The notes under the pieces: generated by a model
Told to the model about the DNA's origin: nothing
Databases searched by the model: none
Seen by the model: only the letters and a program-made list of their open reading frames with translations
Made by a program: the position numbers and the translations under genes
Assembly: GCF_900005615.1 (NCBI RefSeq)
Contig: NZ_LN832560.1
Location: 62,001-126,000 of the forward strand
Origin: Paracoccus aminovorans
Lineage (GTDB): Bacteria > Pseudomonadota > Alphaproteobacteria > Rhodobacterales > Rhodobacteraceae
Length of the DNA: 64,000 bases
Reading direction: 5' to 3'
Part shown: one piece after another, positions 21,077 to 29,924 of the stretch
How the letters are laid out: the number at the start of each line of letters is the position of its first letter
How positions within the stretch are numbered: position 1 is the stretch's first letter

Positions 21077-24000
21077 GACTGCTAGGCATCTATGTCCCGA
21101 CCCCGCGCTGGAGCAAGCATGGCTGGTGGCGCTGGACCGTCACCCTGCTGGGCATCGCGGCGCTGTGCGCGGCGGTCTGGATCGGCGGGCCGATGACCGG
21201 CTGGGGGCCCTTGGCCTCGGTCTTCTGGCGGGGTCTGGTCGTCGGGCTGATCCTGGCCGCGACGCTGACGGTGCTGCTGGTGCGCTGGCGCCGCCGCGTT
21301 CGCGCCGCCCGCGCCATCGAGCAGGCGCTGGTCCCGCCCGAGCCCGAGGGCGACGGCAAGGCGCTGGCCGAGAAGATGTCCGAAGCCCTGGCGGTGCTGA
21401 AGAAATCCGGCGGCGCGGCCTCGCTTTACGACCTGCCCTGGTATGTCATCATCGGCCCGCCCGGCGCCGGCAAGACCACGGCGCTGGCGAATTCCGGCCT
21501 GGATTTCCCGCTGGCGCAGACCCAGGCGATCAGCGGCTTCGGCGGCACAAGGAACATGGATTTCTGGTTTGCCGAGGATGCGGTACTGATCGATACCGCC
21601 GGGCGCTATACCACGCAGGACAGCGACAAGGTGGCCGACAAGGCCAGCTGGGACGCCTTCCTGGACCTCTTGAAGCGCACCCGCCCGAACCGGCCGATCA
21701 ACGGCGTGATCCTGTCCTTCTCGGTCGAGGACATGATGCAGCAGGACGCCGCCACGCTGCAATCCCATGCCGAGACGGTGCGCGCCCGGCTGGCGGAACT
21801 GCATGAGCATCTGAAGATCGACTTCCCGGTCTATGTGATGTTCACCAAGGCCGACCTGATCGCCGGTTTCCGCGAATATTTCAGCAGCTTCAGCCTGAAC
21901 CGCCGCAAGCTGGTCTGGGGCGTGACCTTCCAGACCGCCGACCGCAAGGCGATCACCCACGAAGCCGTGCCGGCCGAGTTCGACCGCCTGGTCTCGCGCC
22001 TGTCGGACGAGATCATCGACCGGCTGTCCGAGGAACCCGACGGCGTCGCCCGCATCGCCATCTTCGGCTTGCCGGGACAGATGGCCCTGTTGCGCGACAG
22101 CGTCGCCGCCTTCCTGCGCAAGGTGTTCGAGCCGACACGCTACAAGACCAACGCCATCCTGCGCGGCTTCTACTTCACCTCGGGCACGCAAGAGGGCACG
22201 CCCATCGACCAGGTGCTGGGCGCGATCCAAGAGCCGGGCATGGGCATCGGCTCGGGCTTCATGTCGGGGCGCGGCAAAAGCTTCTTCATCCACGACCTGC
22301 TGCGCGGGGTGGTGTTCCCGGAACAGGGCTGGGTCTCGCATGACCGCAAGGCGGTGCGCCGCGCCTTCGTGCTGCGCAGCGTGGCCCTGGCGGCCATCGC
22401 GGTTCTGACGCTGGGCGCCGGCACCGCCATCGGCGTCAGCTACTGGAAGAATCGCGAACTGGTCCGCACCGCCGAGGCCGAGACCACCAACTGGCGCCGC
22501 GCCGCCGCCGAGGAATTGCAGCGCGACGTGATCGACGACCCGGACCTGACGCCGGTGCTGCCGCTGCTGAACGACCTTGCCTCGATGCCCGCCGGCTATG
22601 GCGACAGCGAGGAACCCAGTCTGTGGGAAGGCTTCGGCCTGTCCCAGCGCGACCGGCTGAACAAGGTCGCGACCGACAGCTACTCGAACGCGCTGGAACG
22701 GATGCTGCGCCCGCGGCTGATCCTGGACCTGGAACGGCGGATGCCCGAGATCATCGCCTCGGGCGAGATGACCGAGATCTATCGCGCGCTGAAGGTCTAT
22801 CTGCTGCTCGGCAAGCAGGGCGAGACGACCGACGACCCGGCCATCGAGGCCTGGTTCGCGCAAAGCTGGCGACAGGATTATCCGGGCCGCGCGGGCCTTG
22901 AGATGATCGACCAGCTTTCCGGGCACCTGAAGGCCATGCTGGCGCTGGACGACCGCCGCGACCTGCTGGTGACGCTGGACCAGACCACGGTGGAGAAGGC
23001 GCGGGCGGCGATCTCGCAGCTGCCGCTGGACGAACAGGCCTATGCCATCATCAAGGACGGCGCCGTCGCCGCCGGCCTGACCGACTGGGCGCTGGTGCAG
23101 GCGGCGGGCGGCAATGCCGCGACGCAGGTCTTTGCCGCCCGCGACGGCAGCGACATCGCGGCCATGACCGTGCCGGGGCTTTATACCTACGAAGGTTTCT
23201 GGAGCTATTTCTACGACCAGCTCGCCGTGGTGGGCGAGGAATTGCGCCGCGACCAGTGGGTGCTGGGCGATTACGCCAATTCCAACGAGATCGAGGGCCG
23301 GCTGGCGCGGCTGGACCGCGACCTGCTGGATCGTTACCGCGGCGAATTCATCGCCGCCTGGAACACGGTTCTGGACAACCTGACACTGGCCTCGATGGTG
23401 GCGGACAAGCCGCAATATGCGGCGCTGGGGACGGCGGCGCAGGCGCAGAACTCGCCCATCCTGGAACTGGTCAAGTCGATCGCCGACCAGACCCAGCTGA
23501 CCCGCGAATACGAGCAGCTGGACGGCGAGTTGCCGGCATCTGATGCGGCGGCCGGCGACAGCGGCGGCGGCGGCATGGCCGATGCCATCGGCAAGCAGAT
23601 CGCCTCGCGCGCGCAGTCGCGCAGCACGGGCGTGCAGCGCATCCTGATGGACGCCGCGATGCAGAAGCAGGGCAAGGGCGCGCGCCGTGCCGGGGCCGCG
23701 GCCGAAGAGAAGCAGAACAGCGTCACCGCCCCCATCGAGGCCATCGCGAAAGCCTTCGAGAACTGGCAGCTTCTGGTTGCGGGCGAGCCGGGCAAGCGGC
23801 CCATCGACACGCTGCTGGGCAACCTGGGCGCGGTCTGGGAAAACCTGCGCCTGGCCGAGCACAACCCCGACCAGTCGGCGGCCGCGCTGCCGACACTGCT
23901 GAATTCGCTGACGCAGTACAATTCGCAGCTGCCCGACCCGCTGGCGCGCATGGTGACCAAGGCCGAGGGCGATTTTCGCTCGGGCGCCTCGGATGCCTCC

Positions 24001-24696
24001 ATCGAGGTGATGAACCGGGCGCTGACCGACCGCATTACCTTCATGTGCCGCGACACCATCGCGCCGGCCTATCCCTTCGGCAGCGGCGCGCGCAGCCTGT
24101 CCATCGACAATTTCGCCCGCTTCTTCGGCCCGGGGGGCGAGATGGACAAGTATTTCACCGAATACCTGGAGCCCTATGTCGAGCGCACGCCCGAGGGCCT
24201 GACCTGGCGCGCCGACAAGGAGATCACGCAGCGCCTTTCGACCGCCACCCTGCGCCAGTTCGAGCGGGCCGAGCGCATCCGCCGCGCCTTTTTCGCCGGC
24301 GGCGGCACCAGCCCTTCGGTCGAGATCACCGTAGCCCAGGTCGATGCGCATCCGACCGTGCGCTCGGCGATCCTGGCGATCAACGACACCGTGGTCGAGA
24401 CCGCGACCGGCTCGATGCCGCGCACCGTGGTCTGGCCGGGGGCGGGCAAGTCCACGATCCTGCAACTGTCGCCGCCGTTGGAACGCGACTCGGTGCTGCG
24501 GTTCGAGGGCAGCTCCTGGACCTTCATGCAGTTCCTGGCCGCCGCCCGCTACAAGGAGCAGCGCGGCGACACGCTGCGCGCCACCTTCATGCTGGGCGGG
24601 CGCAACATCACCTACGACTTCACCATCAACGCGGTGGCGAACCCCTTCACCATGGCCGAGATCAAGGATTTCCAATGCCCGCAGAGCATCGACTGA
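21073..24696 (+). CDS. tssM: T6SS membrane-complex protein TssM/IcmF
   Basis: 1207 residues, normal for the family. Two transmembrane helices (about 18-38 and 52-70) precede a cytoplasmic NTPase-like domain with Walker A GPPGAGKT (128-135) and the ADLIAGF region. A third helix (about 434-455) leads to a large periplasmic part ending in the ImcF-related C-terminal domain. It forms the trans-envelope channel with TssL. The start is TTG at 21073, overlapping the tssL stop (TTGA). AGGAGG lies about 8 bases upstream, and the next in-frame ATG would remove the first helix. The gene is intact across 3.6 kb. Confidence 0.94.
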   Translation: MRLLGIYVPTPRWSKHGWWRWTVTLLGIAALCAAVWIGGPMTGWGPLASVFWRGLVVGLILAATLTVLLVRWRRRVRAARAIEQALVPPEPEGDGKALAEKMSEALAVLKKSGGAASLYDLPWYVIIGPPGAGKTTALANSGLDFPLAQTQAISGFGGTRNMDFWFAEDAVLIDTAGRYTTQDSDKVADKASWDAFLDLLKRTRPNRPINGVILSFSVEDMMQQDAATLQSHAETVRARLAELHEHLKIDFPVYVMFTKADLIAGFREYFSSFSLNRRKLVWGVTFQTADRKAITHEAVPAEFDRLVSRLSDEIIDRLSEEPDGVARIAIFGLPGQMALLRDSVAAFLRKVFEPTRYKTNAILRGFYFTSGTQEGTPIDQVLGAIQEPGMGIGSGFMSGRGKSFFIHDLLRGVVFPEQGWVSHDRKAVRRAFVLRSVALAAIAVLTLGAGTAIGVSYWKNRELVRTAEAETTNWRRAAAEELQRDVIDDPDLTPVLPLLNDLASMPAGYGDSEEPSLWEGFGLSQRDRLNKVATDSYSNALERMLRPRLILDLERRMPEIIASGEMTEIYRALKVYLLLGKQGETTDDPAIEAWFAQSWRQDYPGRAGLEMIDQLSGHLKAMLALDDRRDLLVTLDQTTVEKARAAISQLPLDEQAYAIIKDGAVAAGLTDWALVQAAGGNAATQVFAARDGSDIAAMTVPGLYTYEGFWSYFYDQLAVVGEELRRDQWVLGDYANSNEIEGRLARLDRDLLDRYRGEFIAAWNTVLDNLTLASMVADKPQYAALGTAAQAQNSPILELVKSIADQTQLTREYEQLDGELPASDAAAGDSGGGGMADAIGKQIASRAQSRSTGVQRILMDAAMQKQGKGARRAGAAAEEKQNSVTAPIEAIAKAFENWQLLVAGEPGKRPIDTLLGNLGAVWENLRLAEHNPDQSAAALPTLLNSLTQYNSQLPDPLARMVTKAEGDFRSGASDASIEVMNRALTDRITFMCRDTIAPAYPFGSGARSLSIDNFARFFGPGGEMDKYFTEYLEPYVERTPEGLTWRADKEITQRLSTATLRQFERAERIRRAFFAGGGTSPSVEITVAQVDAHPTVRSAILAINDTVVETATGSMPRTVVWPGAGKSTILQLSPPLERDSVLRFEGSSWTFMQFLAAARYKEQRGDTLRATFMLGGRNITYDFTINAVANPFTMAEIKDFQCPQSID

Positions 24697-25351
24697 GTGC
24701 CGGCGCGGCAGGGCTTTACGGCAAGCATCCGGGCTTCGGCGATTTCATTTCGGCCGGACTGGCCGAGGCATGGCCCGCCTTTGCGGACTGGGCGCAGGCG
24801 AGTCTGGGGCTATGGCGCGACGCGGCCGGGCCGGACTGGCAGGCACGCTTCGACGCGGCGCCTGTGGTGGGGTTCTGGATCGGCCCGGCGCTGATCGGGG
24901 CGGGCCAGGCGCTGCGCGGCGTCATGGCGCCGTCGCGCGACCGCAGCGGCCGGCGCTTTCCGCTGGCCCTGGCGCAGGCGGGCGGGACGCCGCCGGTTCT
25001 GGACACGGCGCAGGATTTCCACCGCGCCGCGGGGCAGGCGCTGGCCGCGCTGCTGGCGGCGGACGGTTTCGAGCCGCGCGAGGCGGCGCAGGCGCTGGAC
25101 CTGCCCGCGCCCGGCACGCCGGCGCCGGACTGGCCCGGCTTCTGGGCCGGCAACCCGGCGCTGCCGCCCCAGCAATTGCTGGGGCAGCTGGCTGTCGCCG
25201 ACCACGCCCACGCCACGGCCGCGCGCAGCTATTGGTGGTTCGGCGAGGGCGAGGCCGGACCCTCGGGCGTGCTCTGCTGCCAGGGCTGGCCCACCCCGCC
25301 GAGCTGGGCTGGCTCATCGCCCATGGCGCCGCCCGCGAGGTCGAGGCATGA
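24675..25351 (+). CDS. tagF: T6SS accessory protein TagF, with a probable C-terminal frameshift
   Basis: TagF (ImpM/DUF2094), a post-translational T6SS repressor acting beside PpkA/PppA. The N-terminal hallmark GLYGKHPGFGDFISAGL and the central SRDRSGRRFPL motif are clear. The frame holds to about 25285 (SYWWFGEGEAGPSGVLCCQG), then turns into unlikely Ser/Pro/Arg-rich sequence ending at 25379. The neighbouring frame instead gives LAHPAELGWLIAHGAAREVEA and stops at 25351, forming ATGA with pppA. One lost base near 25283-25300 would explain this and give about 225 residues. The tail is less conserved than in clpV or tssK, so this third break is less sure. ATG 24675 overlaps the tssM end by 22 bases. 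Confidence 0.8.
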
Positions 25352-26112
25352 ACGGCGACCGGCCCGGCTTTCACTATGATTTCGCGGCGCTGACCGACTG
25401 CGGTCGCCTGCGCGACCAGAACGAGGACAGCGTCATCGCCCTGCCCGAGTTCGGGCTCTGGGCCGTTGCCGACGGCATGGGCGGCCATGCGGCGGGCGAG
25501 GTCGCCAGCGGCATCATCGTCGAGGAACTGGCCTCGACCGGCGTCGCGGTCAGCGCCCAGGACCAGCGCGCCCGCGTCATCGCCCGCATCGACCGCGCCA
25601 ATCGCCGCATCCTGGACCACGCAGGCCGCAACGGCGCCCGCGGCGCCGGCTCGACGGTGGCGGCGCTGCTGCTGCACGAAACCGAACTGGCCTGCGTCTG
25701 GGCCGGCGACAGCCGAGTCTATCTGCTGCGCGACGGCCGGCTGACGCGGCTGACCCGCGACCACAGCGAGGTGGCGCTGCTGATCGCCGCCGGCCGCATG
25801 ACCGAGGCCGAGGCCCGCGCCTCGTCGCGCCGCAATGTCATCACCCGCGCCATCGGCGTCGGCGACCATGCCGAACCCGAGGTGGTGACCGGCCTGGCCC
25901 AGGACCGCGACCGCTTCCTGATCTGCTCGGACGGGTTGACCGAACATTTCCAGGACGGCGAGATCGCGCAGTTCCTGGGCCAGGCCGGCCGCGCCGCCAG
26001 CGTCGCCTCGGGGCTGATCGGCGAGACGCTGGCCCGGGGCGCGCGCGACAATGTCAGCGTGGTGGTGGTCGATTGCGCCGCGGTTCCGGCCCCGGCCGAG
26101 GACATGGGCTGA
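25348..26112 (+). CDS. pppA: PP2C-type serine/threonine phosphatase PppA
   Basis: 254 residues. It removes phosphate from T6SS targets of PpkA, such as TssL or Fha, and so switches secretion off. PP2C motifs appear in order: DQNEDS, DGMGGHAAGE, GSTVAALL, WAGDSRVYLLRDG, LTRDHS, ICSDGL and DNVSVVVVD. All metal-binding aspartates are present, so it should be active. Its ATG overlaps the likely tagF stop at 25351, and its stop is 2 bases before ppkA. Phosphatase, kinase and TagF together make the T6SS threonine-phosphorylation control set. Confidence 0.93.
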   Translation: MNGDRPGFHYDFAALTDCGRLRDQNEDSVIALPEFGLWAVADGMGGHAAGEVASGIIVEELASTGVAVSAQDQRARVIARIDRANRRILDHAGRNGARGAGSTVAALLLHETELACVWAGDSRVYLLRDGRLTRLTRDHSEVALLIAAGRMTEAEARASSRRNVITRAIGVGDHAEPEVVTGLAQDRDRFLICSDGLTEHFQDGEIAQFLGQAGRAASVASGLIGETLARGARDNVSVVVVDCAAVPAPAEDMG

Positions 26113-26114
26113 CC

Positions 26115-28016
26115 ATGCCGGACACCGAACCAGGCCCCGAAACGCCGACGCCACGGGCCGCGCAGGGCGAGGCTGCGCCCGAACCGACGGTGATGGCGCC
26201 AGCCGACCCGACCGTCGTCGCCGGCGCGGGCGCTGCCGCCCCCGAGCTGCTGCTGGTCGAGCGCGGCACGCTGATCAACAACAATTACCGCATCCTCGAC
26301 CTCGTCAGCGCCGGCGGCATGGGCGAGGTCTATCGCGCCGAGAACGTCTTCACCGGCGACCCGGTGGCGGTCAAGGTCATCCTGCCCGGGCTGGCGGGCG
26401 ATCAGGCGGTGCTGGACATGTTCCGGCGCGAGGCCCGCGTTCTGGTGCAGCTGCGCGACGATTCGATCGTGCGCTATCACAATTTCATCCTCGACCCCGG
26501 CCTGGGCCGCTATTGCCTGATCATGGAATTCGTCGAGGGCCGGCACCTGGGCGAGCGGCTGAAATGCGGCGGTCCGCTGCCCGAGGCCGAAACACTGGCC
26601 CTGATGCGCCGCGTCGGCGCCGGGCTGATGCGCGCGCATGAGCGCGGGGTGACCCATCGCGACCTGTCCCCCGACAACGTCATCCTGCGCGACGACCGCA
26701 TCGACGAAGCGGTGCTGATCGATTTCGGCATCGCCCGCTCGACCGAGCTGGGCGACGGGCTGGCGGGGCGTTTCGCCGGCAAGTTCAAGTATATCGCCCC
26801 CGAGCAGCTGGGCCATTGGGGCGGCGAGATCGGGCCGCCCACCGATGTCTATGGGCTGGGGCTGCTGATCGCGGCGGTGGCGCGCGGCAAGGCGCTGGAC
26901 ATGGGCGATTCCGTGGTCTCGGCTTCGGCGGCGCGGCAGCAGATCCCGGACCTGGACGGCATTTCGCACCGGCTGTTCCCGCTGTTGCAGCACATGCTCG
27001 AGCCCGATCCGGCCCGGAGGCCGCCGGACATGGGCGCGGTGCTGCGGATGCTGGACGACCCCTCGCTGATCCCGTCGCGCTATCGGCTGCCGCTGTGGCA
27101 GCAGGCGGTGCCGGATGCGCCGGCCGAAGAGGGCCCCACCGGCAGTTTCGGCATCGGCTCGGGCCTGGCCGGGCCGGGGGAATCGGCCAGCCCCTTCGGT
27201 GGCCCGGCGCCGTCGCCGGCCCCCGCTGCGCCGGCCGAGACCGCCCCGGTGCGGCGGCACTGGCCGCTGATCGGCGGTGCGGCGGTGCTGTCGGCGGGGA
27301 TCGCGGTCCTCGGTTGGGTGCTGATGAACCCGGGCCCGCCCGCGGCCGAGCCCTCGGCCGCCGCCGAACCGGCCCGTGCCGAGTTGCCGCCTCGCGACAC
27401 CTCGACCCGCGAGGGCTTCCTGGCCGAGCAGCCGCTGCCGGGCTGCGCCTTGGCCGAGCGCATCGCGGCAGGTCCGAACGCCGGTCAGCTCCAGTTTCTC
27501 GGCCGCGACGACCTGCGCCCGGACTCGGTGGTTGCGGCCTATGGCACGCGCTTCGGGGTCAGCCCCTCGGTCCAGCACAGCGAGGTCGGCGCGGCGCAAT
27601 GCCCGGTCCTCGACTTCCTGCGCGAGATCGCGGGCCGCCCGGCACCGCCGGTTCTGCTGGAAGCCGCGGCCAATGCCGCCGATGCGCAGCTGCAGGTCCG
27701 CGGCACGGTCGATGCGGGCCAGGGCCGCAACCTGTGGCTGCTGATCGTGCCGCCCTCGGGCGAGGTCTACGACCTGTCCTCGCAGCTGGATGCGGCGGCG
27801 GAACCGGTGCGGCGCTTCGGCTTTGCGCTGGCGCAGGACGGGCAGGGGCAGCACCCCTATCTGCTGATCGCCCTGGCCACGGATACGCCGCTGGCGGCGG
27901 CGGCGGCCTCGCCCTCGGGCGTGCCGGCGGCGCAGATCCTGCCGGCGGTGCTGGACGAATTGCGCGCTTCGGGCGCGGCGCCCGCGGCGGCAGTCTTGCC
28001 CATCGCCGCACCCTGA
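26115..28016 (+). CDS. ppkA: Membrane serine/threonine kinase PpkA with an unusual periplasmic domain
   Basis: 633 residues. The Hanks-type kinase domain (about 55-320) has a Gly loop SAGGMGEVYRAE, the VAVKV lysine, catalytic HRDLSPDN (D183) and DFG (203-205). A linker and one transmembrane helix (about 384-404) follow, then a periplasmic domain (about 425-633). The classic PpkA von Willebrand domain is absent. The periplasmic part has Cys444 and Cys496 (QCP) and resembles the C-terminus of the TonB-like protein encoded at 5261-6271. It should phosphorylate T6SS parts after sensing an envelope signal. No FHA-domain protein is seen in this window. ATG 26115 follows the pppA stop by two bases. 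Confidence 0.92.
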   Translation: MPDTEPGPETPTPRAAQGEAAPEPTVMAPADPTVVAGAGAAAPELLLVERGTLINNNYRILDLVSAGGMGEVYRAENVFTGDPVAVKVILPGLAGDQAVLDMFRREARVLVQLRDDSIVRYHNFILDPGLGRYCLIMEFVEGRHLGERLKCGGPLPEAETLALMRRVGAGLMRAHERGVTHRDLSPDNVILRDDRIDEAVLIDFGIARSTELGDGLAGRFAGKFKYIAPEQLGHWGGEIGPPTDVYGLGLLIAAVARGKALDMGDSVVSASAARQQIPDLDGISHRLFPLLQHMLEPDPARRPPDMGAVLRMLDDPSLIPSRYRLPLWQQAVPDAPAEEGPTGSFGIGSGLAGPGESASPFGGPAPSPAPAAPAETAPVRRHWPLIGGAAVLSAGIAVLGWVLMNPGPPAAEPSAAAEPARAELPPRDTSTREGFLAEQPLPGCALAERIAAGPNAGQLQFLGRDDLRPDSVVAAYGTRFGVSPSVQHSEVGAAQCPVLDFLREIAGRPAPPVLLEAAANAADAQLQVRGTVDAGQGRNLWLLIVPPSGEVYDLSSQLDAAAEPVRRFGFALAQDGQGQHPYLLIALATDTPLAAAAASPSGVPAAQILPAVLDELRASGAAPAAAVLPIAAP

Positions 28017-28318
28017 GCGGGTCCGGCGGGAAGGCCGCTGGACCTAGTGGCGGAGGTCGCTCTGGATCCGAACGAATTCGGTTGGAAAAGGGGACAGATC
28101 GGCCGAAGGCGGATCTTTCTTTTTCCTGTCCCGAATGGATGCGCGGCGTTTTTTAGCAACCTGCCCAGGCATTTGCGTGAATTGGGAATCGTAGGTGTTT
28201 CCCTGACCTGCCTGATTGCGATCCTGCCCGTCCGAGGATCGCATGGGATCTCTTCCCCGCCAAATGCTGGAACGTCTTCATGGCTGCCCGACGCGATTAT
28301 AGTCAGATGCAGATCGCT
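28017..28318. other. Intergenic stretch, lower GC, no gene recognised
   Basis: About 300 bases between ppkA and the convergent glycosyltransferase gene. It is clearly less GC-rich than its neighbours. It contains one perfect hairpin (listed separately) and a pairing GGTCC/GGACC just after the ppkA stop. No convincing coding frame or RNA gene is seen. Confidence 0.5.
28217..28243. terminator. Perfect hairpin between convergent genes
   Basis: TGCGATCCT pairs perfectly with AGGATCGCA across a 9-base loop. It lies about 75 bases past the stop of the minus-strand glycosyltransferase gene and 200 past ppkA. There is no U-run, so termination is only likely, not certain. Confidence 0.45.
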
Positions 28319-29395
28319 TCAGCCCCGGACCACGGGCCGGCGCACCAGCGGTTCCTGGCTGCGCTGTTCGGCCCGCTGCAAGGCGTCGGCGAGTGCGTCG
28401 GCATCGGCGTCACGCCACCGCGTCTCGTCGGCGATGAAGCCCAGTTCGGCCAGGCGCCTGGCCAGGCGCGGCTGGTCGATCTCGCCCCAGGTGGTGTGAT
28501 TGGGGGTCTTCTGGCGCTCGGGCATCCAGTCGGCGACGAGCGCGTCCACGACCTCGGGCGCGCGGCCGGTGAAACCGGCCAGATGGGCGGCGATATGCTG
28601 CCAGGCCGGGTGGTTGCGCCGCAGCAGGATGCAGGCCTGCTGCCAGGGCGCGGCGACGAAGCCCAGCATGTGGAAGGCCGAGCTGTCCAGCCCGACGATG
28701 CGGCGGGCGCCCTTGAAGATCGACAGCTGTTCGCGGATCGACAGCTTTTCCGGGTAGATGGCGGTATAGCCCTGGGCGGCGAGGTTGTCCTCGACCAGCT
28801 GCTCGTTGATGATGCCGCCCTTGCCGCTGAAGCGGGTGCGCGAGATGTAGACGTTCTCGATGCCGCCCGCCGGGATGTCGCGGAACGCCTCGCGGATGAA
28901 GGCGCGGAACGCCGGCGTCCCGGCCGAGATTTCGCCCAGCCCGAAGCCCTGGCCGGGGACCAGAAGGTCTTCGACCTCGGTCGGCGCGCGCAGGATCCGG
29001 ACCGGCAGGTCGGGCAGCGTCAGCGCGATCAGCTCTTGCTGGTAAGCGACGAAATCGCGTAGCCGGCTGTGTCGGGGAGTGAAGATCACGCTTTCGGCGC
29101 CGGAGGTTTTCGCGGCCCAGAGACGGGACAGCGTCTCGACCAGGAAATGCCCGAAATGGCCGAAATAGACCCCGCCCCACAGGTGTCGTCCCGGCAGGCG
29201 CGCGGTGGGGACGGGGGCGGCGGCCAGCGGTTGCGTGACCCGCAGGCCGTCGCGCCAGGTCGCCGCCTGAGGCACGTCGCCGCCGCACCAGAGGCCGGGG
29301 CTGTCCTGATGCGTCTCGGCCGGGCAGACGGTGGCCTCGCGCAGATGCAGGATGTCACGGGACCATCCGCTGTCGGGAAGGGGGGCGCTGATCAT
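28319..29395 (-). CDS. GT61-family glycosyltransferase
   Basis: 358 residues, resembling glycosyltransferase family 61 (DUF563). Typical elements are VYFGHFGHFLVETLSRLWA near the N-terminus, YISRTR in the middle and RRIVGLDSSAFHMLGF towards the C-terminus. It likely transfers a sugar to surface polysaccharide; the substrate is unknown. It stands alone, with no other polysaccharide gene nearby. ATG 29395 is chosen because the homologous part starts close to it; an ATG at 29458 would add 21 residues of weak quality. Confidence 0.8.
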   Translation of the reverse strand: MISAPLPDSGWSRDILHLREATVCPAETHQDSPGLWCGGDVPQAATWRDGLRVTQPLAAAPVPTARLPGRHLWGGVYFGHFGHFLVETLSRLWAAKTSGAESVIFTPRHSRLRDFVAYQQELIALTLPDLPVRILRAPTEVEDLLVPGQGFGLGEISAGTPAFRAFIREAFRDIPAGGIENVYISRTRFSGKGGIINEQLVEDNLAAQGYTAIYPEKLSIREQLSIFKGARRIVGLDSSAFHMLGFVAAPWQQACILLRRNHPAWQHIAAHLAGFTGRAPEVVDALVADWMPERQKTPNHTTWGEIDQPRLARRLAELGFIADETRWRDADADALADALQRAEQRSQEPLVRRPVVRG

Positions 29396-29924
29396 GGTGA
29401 ACTCGTTGATCTGTAACCTTTCCCTTTCGTCTGACCATGCGCGCCCCGCGTCTGGCAAGCCACAGCGGCCGGCAGCGGTGCATCACGGGCTTGGGCGGCG
29501 GTGACCAATGTTCCGTCCGGGAACCGGAATAGCGGCAAGGTCGGGAAATGGTTCCGCCGGGCAGCACAAATCAGGAACGAAACCCGCATCCCGCCCGGCG
29601 CGCCGGCCGGGTAACCAGGATTCCTGTTTTCCCGGCGCGGGGCCGTTCCGTGTCCCCGCGGTTACGGTGGCGGCTCTCTGCTCACATTTCCTTGAGCTTC
29701 GGAATCGCCGGACCCGGCCTTGATCTTGCTGCGGGTCGTGGGCCGGGTCGGCTTTCCGCGGGCGGCGGCCGGTGCGGGATGTTTTCCCTGGATCCGGCAT
29801 GGACCCATGGCCGGCGTCCCTGGACGTCGCCGGGGCGGCGCCGGCGATTCCGGGGTCGCATCGGGTTCCGATTGCGCTAGGCTGACCGCATCAGACGCCT
29901 GGGTCGCAGATGGAGGGCATGGAC
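29396..29924. other. Intergenic region before cysK
   Basis: About 530 bases separate the two divergent genes. It must hold both promoters, but I see no clear -35/-10 pair, known riboswitch or RNA gene. Open frames here are short and unconvincing. Confidence 0.4.

Noticed and set aside
21082..24675. 1197-codon minus-strand frame opposite tssM
   Set aside because: Shadow of the GC-rich third codon positions. The plus frame has all TssM features.
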